The translations under genes and the position numbers were made by a program. The notes below the pieces were generated by a model. It was not told the DNA's origin. It saw only the letters and a list, made by a program, of their open reading frames with translations, and ran no database searches. This document shows, piece after piece, positions 46,114 to 57,498 of a stretch of DNA of 64,000 bases. How positions within the stretch are numbered: the first letter of the stretch is position 1; each line of letters opens with the position of its first letter. Origin of the DNA: Bryoerythrophyllum caledonicum (Eukaryota > Streptophyta > Bryopsida > Pottiales > Pottiaceae); NCBI GenBank assembly GCA_963971425.1, contig OZ020521.1:9131519-9195518 (forward strand), given 5' to 3'.

Positions 46114-47342
46114 ACCGCGATTTCAAGCCCCGCTAAATGACAAATCTTGATACAAATTAGAGATCTTCAACAAATCATTTTACATTTATATAACTTCCTT
46201 TCTCGTAAGGTCTTGAAAGAACTACCTCATAGAAATCATCCCAAACACCATCACATTTAGGAAACATCCTTTTGAAAGATTCCTACATGCAACATTCTAG
46301 AATGTTTCGATGGTAAATTTTCCATTGGATTCGTTGAAGCGCGGTCACGGGTTCAGGCCCCTTCGCGCTTTGTCGCTGTTGTGCTTTAAGCGAAGACCCG
46401 CAGCGGCGAAACCAGGTCCAAAAGTGGAAAAGGCCCGCGCGAGTCCACTCGCGCGCTGTGGACTTGTTGACCCCCACCACGCGAGTGCTGGCGGGCGCTT
46501 ACTTTCGCCATGACTCGCATGCGCCCCGACCTCGAATCACACCATCGCTATTCCGACGCACATTATTCACCAGGTCCATCACCCATTTCGGGGAGAGACC
46601 ATATCAAGCAGGCCCCTGAGCTGACACTCATCAACCATCGGGAGATAGTGTCTCGGTGTGCGCGCAAGTCGGGTTGGGATTATTTCGAGATGAGACGACA
46701 GGAGTAGCAGGTGGGTGCAAGCTGATGATTTCAGGTCGTGTTGTTTTGAGGGAGATCCATCATCGGCACTAGATCGCATTTTTCGTTGCTGGGCACTTTA
46801 TCATGTGGGGGGTCTTCGATTACCAATTCCACGATCAAGTGCTCACAAGCTGGCAGGGTTTCAGAGCTGGGGTGGTGCGCTAGAATCAGATTAGGATTCT
46901 TGCTACTTTTTGGTACAATGCGTTTGCTACACACTTTGGGAAGCCGGCCTGAGAATTCTTTCTCACGAGGTTGATGTGATTGAATTTGTCTCTGGAAAGC
47001 TCGGAACTTGATGAAGGTCGATCGTCTTGCGCACTCTGTTTTGTACTCGCTGCTGCCGGGATCATGACTTCTAATTAGCGGAATTGAACTAGGATGAAGC
47101 TAGGATTGCACTGTAAAGTAAGCTTTTCGTTGCGAGACACTTGGTCACGACGTCACGCAGTGCGTGCCGATGATGGAGACTTGGTCAACGCCTCACGAAA
47201 TTGATGATGGTCGATCTGCTTTAGACTCGCAGCTGCAGTGATCTCGGTTGGATAGAGGAATCTTTTTGTGTGAGTGGTCATCGGTTTTTGCGACTGACAT
47301 GGAGGTGATTGTTCAGGGAGTTGAGAGGAGTTTGTACTAGCG
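46114..47342. other. 5' flank of the ABC transporter gene
   Basis: GC rises sharply from 46330 on, including a CpG-rich block at 46350-46540 that likely marks the promoter or first untranslated exon of the gene starting at 47343. No TATA box is obvious. Short frames here carry no domain. Confidence 0.4.
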
Positions 47343-50300
47343 ATGGCGGCGTCGGCGCCGTTGGACAGCATTCAGGACCTGTGGGGGAGCCGGCGGTCGG
47401 GGCGGTCGTTCAGGGGCGGGTCGTCGCGGCGCAACTGGGGCATCGGGCCCGACAATGTTTTCGGGCGCAACAGCGCGCTGTCGCGGCGCGATGAGGCGGA
47501 CGACGAGGAGGCGCTCAAGTGGGCGGCACTGGAGAAGCTGCCCACCATGGACCGCCTGCACACCACCATCCTGCAGCGGCACGTCGGCAGCCGCATCATC
47601 CACGAGGAGGTCGACGTGCGCCGCATGGGCTTCCTCGAGCGCCAGCAGATCATCGATGGCCTGCTCAAAGTCACCGAGGAAGACAACGAACGCTTCCTCA
47701 AAAAACTCCGCGCCCGCATTGACAAGGTCGGTATCAGGCTCCCTACCATTGAGGTCCGCTACGAGAAATTATTCGTGGATGCCGACGTCTTCGTCGGAGG
47801 CCGCGCGTTGCCCACTCTCAAAAATGCCTCGCTCAATTTCCTTCAGGTACTACTCTCACGCTCTTCCTCTTCATCTCTCCACCCATGCATGCATCCACGG
47901 ATTTTGTAACAATTATGGTCTTGACGTCACAGGGAGCGCTTGACGGCACACGTCTTGTGAAGAGCAAGAAGACTAATCTTAACATTCTGCACGGCATCAG
48001 CGGCATCATCAAACCAGCGAGGTAACCCAAACCCTATAAAGGTTGGCTTTGTTTCTTTGTGACAATTGGTGTTCTGAACTGTTGAGTTGCATTGATCAGG
48101 ATGACGTTGCTGCTTGGTCCTCCTGGCTCGGGGAAGACGACCTTGCTGCTCGCGCTGGCCGGAAAGCTGGACACGGATCTGAAAGTGAAGGGCAAGATCT
48201 CGTACAACGGCCACACTCTGGACGAGTTCGTGCCCCAGAAAACATCGGTTTACATCAGCCAAAACGACTTGCATGTGGGAGAGATGACGGTACGCGAGAC
48301 GCTCGACTTCTCGGCTCGCTGCCAAGGCGTCGGCACTCGCTACGGTGAGTGAGAACAACCACAATGAGCTCACAAGTGATCATGAACGTGTTCTCACCAG
48401 TGATCTTGATGGTGCTCACTATGGTTTCCTGTGCAGATATGCTTGTGGAGCTGGCCAAGCGAGAGAGAGAGGCCGGGATTTTCCCAGAGCAAGATGTGGA
48501 TGTCTACATGAAAGCCATCGCCGTCGAAGGCCAGGAACACAGCCTCGTCACCGACTACATCATGAAGGTATCCATTCCTCATGACCAAATCACGTTCTTT
48601 CAAACGTTTAGAATCATCTCTGAAAACGACTCTCATCGTTATTGAATCCAGATTTTAGGGCTAGACATCTGCGCCAACACGATGGTGGGCGACAACATGC
48701 ACCGCGGTATCTCCGGCGGCCAGAAGAAGCGCGTCACAACAGGTGAGATGATTGTTGGACCGACGGATGCGCTCTTCATGGACGAGATTTCCACGGGCCT
48801 CGACAGCTCCACCACGTACCAGATCGTGAAATGCCTCCGCCAGTTGTGCCACGTGATGGAGTCCACCGTCTTCATGTCGCTCCTGCAACCCGCGCCCGAG
48901 ACGTTCGAGCTCTTCGACGACGTGGTGCTCTTGTCCGAGGGCCAGGTCGTCTACCACGGCCCCAGGGAGCACATCCTCGAGTTCTTCGAAGGCTGCGGCT
49001 TCCAGTGCCCAGATCGCAAAGGCATCGCCGATTTTCTTCAAGAGGTAGTAACTTCCTCGCAGCAAGATTGTTGTCAGAAAGTGAGGCAAAGATACCAAGA
49101 GTTTTCATCTCTCCTTTGTCTGAAACTACTTCTACATTGATATCAGGTGACATCAAGCAAGGATCAGGAGCAGTACTGGTACGACAAGCGGCGGCCGTAC
49201 CGGTTTGTATCGGTGAAGCAGTTCTCCGACCTGTTCAAGACGTTTCACGTGGGTCAGAAGATGGCGTACGAGCTGGCGGAGCGCTACGACAAGAGCCGCA
49301 GCCACAAGGCGGCGTTGGTCTTTGAGAAGTACTCGGTGGGGCTGTACGAGCTTTTCAAGGCGAATTTCGCCAAGGAGTGGCTGCTCATGAAGCGAAACTC
49401 GGTGGTGTACGTGTCCAAGACGATTCAGGTGGGAATCGTGGGGTTGATCTCTATGACGGTGTTCTTCCGCACGACGCTGCAGCAGAACTCGATCGATGAC
49501 GCGCTCCAGTACATGGGCGCCATCTTCTTCGGCATCGTCATCATCATGTTCAATGGATACGCTGAGCTTTCGCTCACTCTGGATCGCCTCCCGGTGTTTT
49601 ACAAGCAAAGAGATCTCCTGTTTTACCCCGCCTGGGCGTACGCGTTGCCTAGCTTGGCGCTCAGCTTGCCCAGCTCTGTTGCGGAGGCCGGGATCTATAC
49701 TGTCCTCACATATTACGAAATTGGATACGCTCCCGAGGTGCACAGGTAGGGGAAGAATCCTAATCTCTCGTGACGAGTTCCTTGAAGATTCCACACTGAC
49801 TGATTGTTTGTTTCATGCAGGTTTTTCAAGTACTATCTGATTCTGTTCCTGATGCACCAGATGGCGGGCGCCATGTTCCGGATGATTGCGGGTATTTTCC
49901 GCACCATGGTGCTGGCCAGCACAGGCGGGACGTTCCTGCTGCTGATCATCTTCATGTTGGGCGGGTTCATCCTTCCCCACGGCCAGATCAAGCCGTGGTG
50001 GATCTGGGCGTACTGGATCTCGCCTCTCAACTACGCTCAAAGCTCCCTCTGCATCAACGAGTTTCTTTCTCCGCGTTGGAATAAGGTACTTCTCGTCTGC
50101 AACTGAACGATTCTTATCATGTTGAGACTTGTCCCTAATTTCCTCACCATTTCTTGTGCAGAATTTCGACGCGGCGAATCAGTCGCTTGGGGTGCAGGTT
50201 TTGATTAATAGGGGGATCAACACGCAGAACTACTACTACTGGGTGGGAGTGGGCGCCTTGCTGCTCACCATCGTCGTCTTCAACGTCTTGTACACCATCA

Positions 50301-53300
50301 CTCTTACGTATCTGAGCCGTAAGTCCAAACAACCAGTCTTTCGTATGTATTTTTTGTTGATTCAGACACGAACTAACAGCATCCTGGTTTTGTTGTTCAA
50401 ATGCAGCCATGGGGAGGTCTCAAGCGTCCATCTCCAAAGAGGCGCTCGCAGAAAAGAAGGCCAACCTTCTTGGCGAGACCTTCGCCGAGGAACCGTTGCT
50501 TTCAGGACGCAAGGCTCACAAATATCAAAAACCCAAAGTTAAACGTAAGGGTCCACAACTCCTCAGCTTGATACTTAGTCTTAAACCTCAATTCACGCTC
50601 TCAACAGAAAATCCGTTTTGCGAGTGACAATACCCGCAGAAGTTTCTCATGAGAGGTGACCGTCTTGACAGGAAATCCGTATGCAAACGACGATGGAAAC
50701 GAGCGTTGGTCACGAGCCACAGAGTTGGAGACGGTGGACCTGGACAAAGATGCAGTGAATGGTGGTAGGAGTATGAGGAACGGCGCAAGCACGCGACGCG
50801 CGGGCGCCAAGAAGGGCATGATCCTGCCGTTCCAGCAGCACTCCATCTCCTTCGACGGCATCAAGTACTTCGTGGACATGCCCGCCGAGATGAAGTCGCA
50901 GACGACGGAGACGCGGCTGCAGCTGCTGCACGGCATCACAGGAGCGTTCCAACCGGGCGTGTTGACAGCTTTGGTCGGAGTGAGCGGTGCGGGGAAGACG
51001 ACGCTCATGGACGTGCTGGCGGGGAGGAAAACGGGAGGTTACATCGAGGGCGAGATCAAGATCTCGGGGTATCCGAAGAACCAAGACACGTTTGCTAGGA
51101 TTGCGGGGTATTGCGAACAGAACGACATTCACTCGCCGCAGGTGACGGTGCGGGAGTCGCTGGTGTACTCGGCGTGGTTGCGGTTGCCGAAGGAGACGGC
51201 CAGAGAGACGCGTGAGGTGAGGATTCGTGGTCACTGGTTTTCCAGGAAGTTTTGCTACAATGTAGAGAATCTTCGATCCCTGACATTCTCGTTGGTTTTT
51301 GGTGTGCAGCAATTTGTGGACGAGGTGATGGAGCTCGTGGAACTGACGGCCCTGGAGCACGCCATCGTGGGGTTGCCTGGGGTCTCCGGGCTGTCAACGG
51401 AGCAGCGGAAGCGTCTAACTATCGCGGTGGAGCTGGTGGCCAACCCCTCCATTATTTTCATGGATGAGCCCACAAGTGGCCTTGATGCGCGCGCCGCTGC
51501 CATCGTCATGCGCGCGGTCCGCAACACGGTCGACACCGGCCGCACCGTGGTTTGCACCATCCATCAGCCCAGCATCGACATCTTTGAGGCTTTCGATGAG
51601 GTATCTTTAATCTTCTTGAAGTTTATTGTCTTCAGGTAATTTGTTGAATTCTCTGTGACACCTTTGACTTGCTTTCCTTTTTAGATGCTGTTGTTGAAGC
51701 GCGGCGGGCAGACGATCTACATGGGGCCGCTGGGCCGGCGCTCCCACAAGTTGGTGGAGTATTTTGAGGCCATTCCGGGCGTGCAGAAGATCAAGGAAGG
51801 CATCAACCCTGCCACATGGATGCTCGAAGCCAGCAGCGTGTCGGTCGAGACGCAGCTTGGGATCGACTTCGCCGAGATTTACCGAGACTCTGCCCTGTGC
51901 CAGTAAGTCTTCAGTTGTCTAGATTCTTTACAAAAGAAATTCTACCGATATGGAATACTCGACTGATCGTTTTCCTGCTGTGTGATCAATAGGCGAAACA
52001 AGGCGCTTGTGAAGGAGCTCGGAAAACCGGAACCCCAATCCAGTGACTTGTACTTCCCGACGCAATATTCACAGCCCTTCTACGTGCAAGTGCAAGCGTG
52101 TCTGTGGAAGCAGTGGTGGACGTACTGGCGCAGCCCATCTTACAACATGGCTCGCTTCTTGTTCACCATTGTTGCTGCTGTCCTCTTCGGCAGCATCTTC
52201 TGGAACCTGGGCAAGGAAACGTACGTCTCAAATCCTCCCTCTTCGCCTGTGAATCCAGCAGCAGTTTCATTAACTTTAAGGCTCAAAACGTACCACATTT
52301 TCATGTTTAGAGAGGGCTTCCTACAAGAATCCTACCTCTTTAGCTGCAAAATCACCAAAATGAGGGCTTGAGGTCATAGTGGGTTCAAAATACAGTGCAT
52401 TTTCACGCTGAGAGAAGGTGTCACTGAATAGTGAGTATAGCTCCAATTTTTTCCTGATCAAGTTTCTTCTCATCATTTGTGATTTATGGCTCGACAGGTC
52501 AACTGCATCGACTCTTCTGAGTGTCATGGGTTCAATGTACGGTGCAACTTTATTCATCGGAGTCAACAATGCCGCTGGAGTGCAACCTATTGTGGCCATC
52601 GAGCGGACCATTTTTTACCGGGAGAGAGCCGCAGGGATGTACTCTGCATTTCCGTATGCTATAGCCCAGGTAATAACCACCACATAACTCAATATAATCT
52701 ATCAATGTGACTTAGGATTTTGATCAGTTTTACACCATATATAATCATCTAATCTCTTTGCTGGATTGTGATCTGATCATGTGCAGGTGCTAATTGAGGT
52801 TCCCTACTGCTTCATCCAGACCATCAGTTACTCGCTGATCACGTTCTCCATGATCGCGTTCAAGTGGACGCTGGTGAAGTTCTTCTGGTACACGTGGGTG
52901 ATGTTCTTCACGCTGCTCTACTTCACGTACTACGGCATGATGGCGGTGTCGCTCACGCCCAACCACCAGGTCGCCGCCATCCTCGCGTCCGGCTTCTACT
53001 CCGTCTTCAACCTCTTCTCTGGCTTCGTCATCTTCAAGCCGGTACTAACTCACACATCCCACAACATCTCATTCTCATTCTGTACTCCTGGCTAAACTGT
53101 ATATCGTCGAATCCACGTCTGCATGTCAGTCTAAACCTCGTCTTATTCCTCACTCTTTTTTCTTTTTCTTGTCTGTTCAATCATCGAACTTCCTCATCTT
53201 ATTCCTCACTGTCTCTTTTTTTCTGCAGGAGATACCTGGATGGTGGTCGTGGTACTACTGGATCTGTCCCACAGCGTGGACATTATACGGCCAGATTCTC

Positions 53301-53513
53301 ACTCAGTTTGAGGATTTGGGCACATCCGTGTTGCCTTTGGACAAGGAAGACCTTCCTGAGTATCGCATACCGATTTCTGAGTTCTTGAGGACGAGGTTTG
53401 GGTTTGAGCGCGACATGTTGGGCTTGGTTGTGTCCATGCCCATAGTTTTCACTGTTCTGTTCGCGGGCGTATTCGCGTTTGCTATCAAGCAATTGAATTT
53501 CCAGCAGCGGTGA
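47343..53513 (+). CDS. ABCG: Full-size ABCG transporter, PDR type, 16 exons
   Basis: Exons: 47343-47846, 47933-48021, 48100-48344, 48437-48567, 48652-49044, 49147-49745, 49821-50085, 50162-50318, 50407-50544, 50672-51216, 51310-51600, 51685-51902, 51993-52220, 52498-52669, 52787-53041, 53229-53513. All GT-AG; the sum is 4515 nt, 1504 residues plus TGA, the usual PDR length. Layout is NBD1-TMD1-NBD2-TMD2. NBD1 has Walker [10 protein letters not shown], signature ISGGQKKR and Walker [16 protein letters not shown]2 has Walker [10 protein letters not shown], signature GLSTEQRKR and Walker [13 protein letters not shown]. The N-terminus carries the PDR-type [14 protein letters not shown] block, and TMD2 the [16 protein letters not shown] block. 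The start context GCGATGGCG is good. Members export terpenoids, hormones, cuticle precursors or xenobiotics across the plasma membrane; the substrate cannot be read here. No lesion is visible. Confidence 0.97.
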
Positions 53514-54149
53514 TGATTAGCTTAGCTGCTGATTTAGAATAGTAGGAGATTATTTTCCTCGCCCCGCTTGTTGTAATATATAGGATATTGGCTTAGCGGT
53601 GTACCATTCTATGAATTTCACTCATGTTTACCGAGAAAGTGTGCCTTCACTTGTAGTATTGGAGGTATCGGTGAAGAGTTAACTACCTTTTCGTGCTATA
53701 TTGCACCAACCGAAAGCTTTCCATCGAACAAATTTTGAGCAAGATATTGGATGACATCGCCATATTATGATGGAAGTAGTGCAATGCTGTATGTGAATAG
53801 TACTTTAGTAGATGGAAGCTGACATATGTACAGTTACATCAGAGAAGAGAGTAATTCGAGTGGCTTCACTAATTGAAAATTTACATGCAATTGCCAACAG
53901 TCTTGACAAATAAGAACTTGACATGCATGTGCTTGATGAAAGTAAGTGTGGTGAAATAGATAATGTATTATATTATTATAAAGAATATTACAATGAAGCT
54001 ACACCTTAATATGAAGCTACAGATATGCAACGTCATGAGGTTTGATTCTACAGTCACGACTATACAATTTCTGTAACGATGCTTAGCTGAGTTACTAGAC
54101 TTAAACTAAATCTGAACACACGCCTTTCAGCTACATTGATCAACTTTTG
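53514..54149. other. 3' flank of the ABC transporter and 3' end of the older copia
   Basis: The first 150 bases are probably the 3' UTR. Beyond that lies the 3' non-coding end of the minus-strand copia element, presumably with its LTR, whose limits I could not fix because its 5' LTR lies outside the window. Confidence 0.4.
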
Positions 54150-54228
54150 CTCCAAGTGTCGAATTTGGTTGAAATCCAGTTAGACCAATAGCAGCAGCAC
54201 ATGCGTCATGTTTTGGTTTGGATAGGCT

Positions 54229-55423
54229 CTAGGTGAGAATGTCCGCCCCCATGATACCAATGGGGGTGTATTCCAATTGTAAGACGTTGGTATCGACTTT
54301 TTCTCGCAGAAAATGATACTTAGTTTTGATGTGTTTGGATCTTTCATGAAATTGCGGATTCTTAGAAAGCGCAATGGAAGATTGATTATCAGTGAAAATT
54401 GTACAAGGCATTTGAATAGAATATCCAATCTCTAATAACAAGGCTTGTAGCCACACCAATTCTTTGGTAGCTGTAGCTGCACCAACGTATTCTGCCTCAG
54501 TTGAGGAAAGGGCCACAACGTGTTACTTCTTACTATGCCAAGATAGCATATTGCCATTTGGTTTAAATAAATATTTAGACGTAGATCGTTGGGTGTCAAT
54601 ATCCCCGGCCCAATCTACATCGCATCATCCTTCAAACCGGCAATATTCCATGATAGACAACTAGTTTTTCACTAGAAACCGCCAATAACTGCACATGTAA
54701 CCAACTTCCTAATTTAGCGCCGATTGCGAAAGGCATGGGTAGCGGAAGTTGGTTTCAATACTGGTGGTTTTAGAGAATTGCAATGTATAATTGGTGGTTT
54801 TGCATCATGGCATGAATGGGCAAGGGTTGTTTGTCAAAATTAGTGAATGCGTCAGAGTGCATGTAAAATATAGGGAACTAGGATTTTCCGAATTTAGTTT
54901 TGAGGTGACTAATACAAAGTTTCCACTTTTTTTGTTGGTGGTTTTAGGCCATTTGTGGGACGGTGATGGCCCCCACCTAGTGACGCTGATCCACCTTTTT
55001 CACATGTGACTTTGGAAATTCATAACTAATTTATGTTACATTGGAAAAATATGAAATCACTTGGGTTGGAACTGCAATTATATTCGCTATCACTAAAAAA
55101 CAATTTGATTATTATCTGGGCTCTTTATATATGCAAATTGCATAACTTGACGGTTATGGGGCTTCAGCTTAAGTAAGAGAAGAACTTGAAGAAGAGCCGC
55201 TGTAATGGAGGCTCGAATTGGAGGTCTTTTGAAGATATTGCAGGAGTTTTTTGAGAGCTATCCAGTGCACACCTGCTGGAATTGACATGAATTGTGGAAG
55301 ATGATTGACCAAATAAGCAAGGTTGGTCTAGTACAAGTTACCAAGTATTAAAGACAACCGAGTATCTGTGAATATGGAACTGTAGTCATATATTGGATGT
55401 CATTTGGAAAAAGATCATTTGTT
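54229..55423 (-). pseudogene. RT end and RNase H of the older copia
   Basis: Immediately left of the younger element the minus strand reads VPYSQILGCL and TCTRPTLL. After the 54.72-55.18 kb insertion it reads CDVDWAGDI, then ALSSTEAEYVGAATATKELV, FTDNQSSIALSKNP and HIKTKYHFLREKV (RNase H blocks). Several stops. Confidence 0.85.
54720..55180. repeat. Insertion inside the older copia, related to the 28.4-kb MITE
   Basis: Bases 54930-55170 share AATATGAAATCACTTGGGTT and neighbouring blocks in the same order with 28560-28780. They break the copia RNase H reading. Exact ends are unclear. Confidence 0.55.
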
Positions 55424-55733
55424 TGTTGAAAGTGATCCATAAACACTCCTGTCCAGCTCGACATCTAGCTGGACAAATATATGACGTAGAAAACTGCCAT
55501 TTGGAATCAATAAGCTGTTACTGATTTACAAGAAGTTGTTAAGTGTTTAGTATGCAGTGAGTAGTCTGTTGGGTTGCCATCCCAACTATATATGCACATC
55601 TCATGCATCACTCTTGTATCTCTTGATTTACCTACATGAATACAAAAAGCATCCTTGTGGCAAAACACTGTGTATGACTCATTGAGTGGATTTGAGCATG
55701 AGAGTAACATTGCTGATTTCATTCTTTTCAACA
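55424..55733 (+). repeat. 5' LTR of the young copia
   Basis: Starts TGTTGAAAGTGATCC and ends TTCATTCTTTTCAACA. Contains TATATATGCACATCTCATGC, a plausible TATA region, at about 55589. Confidence 0.97.
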
Positions 55734-55752
55734 GGTTATGGGCCCACCACGC
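55734..55752 (+). promoter_or_regulatory. Primer-binding site complementary to the initiator tRNA-Met anticodon arm
   Basis: GGTTATGGGCCCACC directly follows the LTR. Its complement, TGGGCCCATAACC, is the anticodon-arm sequence (CAU) of initiator tRNA-Met, not the tRNA 3' end. Drosophila copia uses such a cleaved half-tRNA primer. The usual plant copia site TGGTATCAGAGC is absent. Confidence 0.75.
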
Positions 55753-55967
55753 TTTAGTATCGCAGATTTTCAGCAAAATGGAAACTCAAACTGATCAACT
55801 CTTTGATTGTCTTCTTTTTCTCTATTATAGTCCAAGTTGTATGTGCTGTGTAGATCAGAGATCGTTGTCATAAGAAGAGTCTAGAAAAGCTCAAACTTTG
55901 ACGTCAACTTAGACATCAACCTAGACGTCAAACTTAGAACTTAGCTGATCAAAAGAAATTAGACATC

Positions 55968-57495
55968 ATGGATGAAGTCATAGTAGACACACACGGCACT
56001 GCTAGCGACACAGCTGGAAACAACACTAATCCTGCGTCATATGGTTCTCAAAACATTGCAAAGCCAGAGTTGTCAAACTTTACTACTCACATCATCAAAG
56101 CCAGAGTTGTCAAACTTTACTACTCACATCGAGAAGCTTTCAGGTGATAATTTTGGTATTTGGAAGTTTCAAATGGGCGTCATGTTTCGAGCCAGGAAAT
56201 TGCTTGGCATTGTAGACGGGTCACTCATGCAGGAGAAAGCCAACGATCCTAGCGAATGGGAGGACAAGGATGCCGCTTGTCAATCCATGATTTTATCAGC
56301 AATGGACCCCAAGTTGATGCGCCGATTACGAACATGCAAGACATCACACCAGATGTGGCGTCGTTTATGCACTGTTTATGAGCTGAACGCAGCTGAAAAT
56401 GTGCAGCTGTTGCAACAGAAGTTCTATGAACTACGTATGAAGCCCGGTACCGAGATGATGGATCACATCAGTTTGATTGAAGAACTTGCAAATCAGCTGA
56501 ATGACCTTGGGGAAAGCATCTCTGAACAGGCTGTCATGAGCAAGATAATGTGTTCCCTGCCATCGGGATACAAACACATGGTTTCCGCATGGGACAGTGT
56601 TCCTCGTCACATGCAGACGATTGAATCCCTCACTCTTCGACTTCTCACAGAAGAAAGTCGAAATCGTGCACAGGGAGAAGCAGATGCTGAAGGTGAAAAA
56701 GCTTTCTTTACGAGCAAAGGCCAAGGTGCTGGAAGCAACCAGAGACCTATGAATGCAGATGAGAGAAAGAAGCGAGCTGAGGAGAAGAAGAATCGAATCA
56801 GTGAACTGAAGAAAACCACCCGATGCAACAAGTGCGGACAGAAAGGTCATTGGGAGAGAGACAGGCAGTGTCCTGAGAATAAGAGAAGCCCAGACAAGAA
56901 CGACGTGAGAAGCGAAGCCAATGCCGCCCTCAGCGACGATCAAGACAACATGGCTTTCATGACTTACGATGGAAATTATGGAGGCACCGATAATGCTTGG
57001 TATGTTGATGGAGGAGCCACAGACCATATGACGGATCAGAGAGGATGGTTCAGCTTGTTCTCCGAAGTAGCTGAAGGAAGGTGGCCAGTAATGGTGGCTG
57101 ATAATCGAAAGCTGTGGGTGCGAGGCGTCGGACGAATCAAAGTAAATTGCCTGGTAAACGAGAAATGGAAACTTAGAGTTTTTGATCAAGTACTGTATGT
57201 ACCAGCTTTAAAAAAGAATTTGTTTTCAGTAGGCAAAGCTGCAGATAAAGGCTTTGTGACAACCTACTCACGGTCGACTTGCTACCTCACATCACATGAA
57301 GGACGAGGTAGCGTTGTCCTCACTGGTGTTCGTGCCAATAGGCTCTATAAACTTGAGCTTGCAGTTGTAATACCAAGCAGTCAGGCAAACGTAGCCTGCA
57401 AAGATCAGCCATCGAAAGCGCTGGAGGTATCTTCAGAAAAACGCTTGGAGTTGTGGCACCAACGCTTTGGCCACGTAAATGCTGCTGCTATTTAA
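55968..57495 (+). CDS. Gag-protease of the young copia, with an early frameshift
   Basis: The natural start is probably the ATG at 55968 (MDEVIVDTHGTAS). A 37-bp direct duplication at about 56061-56135 (AAAGCCAGAGTTGTCAAACT and on, twice) shifts the frame, so the long open frame only appears from 56041. It contains gag (NFGIWKFQMGVMFRAR, MWRRLCTVYE), a zinc knuckle CNKCGQKGHWERDRQC (two residues longer than the usual CX2CX4HX4C), and protease WYVDGGATDHM (DGG for DSG). It ends with the integrase zinc-binding start LWHQRFGHVNAAAI and a TAA at 57493-57495. Gag would form the particle and protease would process the polyprotein. Confidence 0.9.
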
Positions 57496-57498
57496 CAC

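Noticed and set aside
46340..46365. GGGTTCAGGCCCC as the B box of a tRNA gene
   Set aside because: No A box at the right distance, no cloverleaf, and the same words recur at 45880 in a duplicated flank.
56041..56043. ATG at 56041 as the natural gag start
   Set aside because: It opens only because of a 37-bp duplication; the preceding ATG at 55968 is in frame with gag before the duplication.
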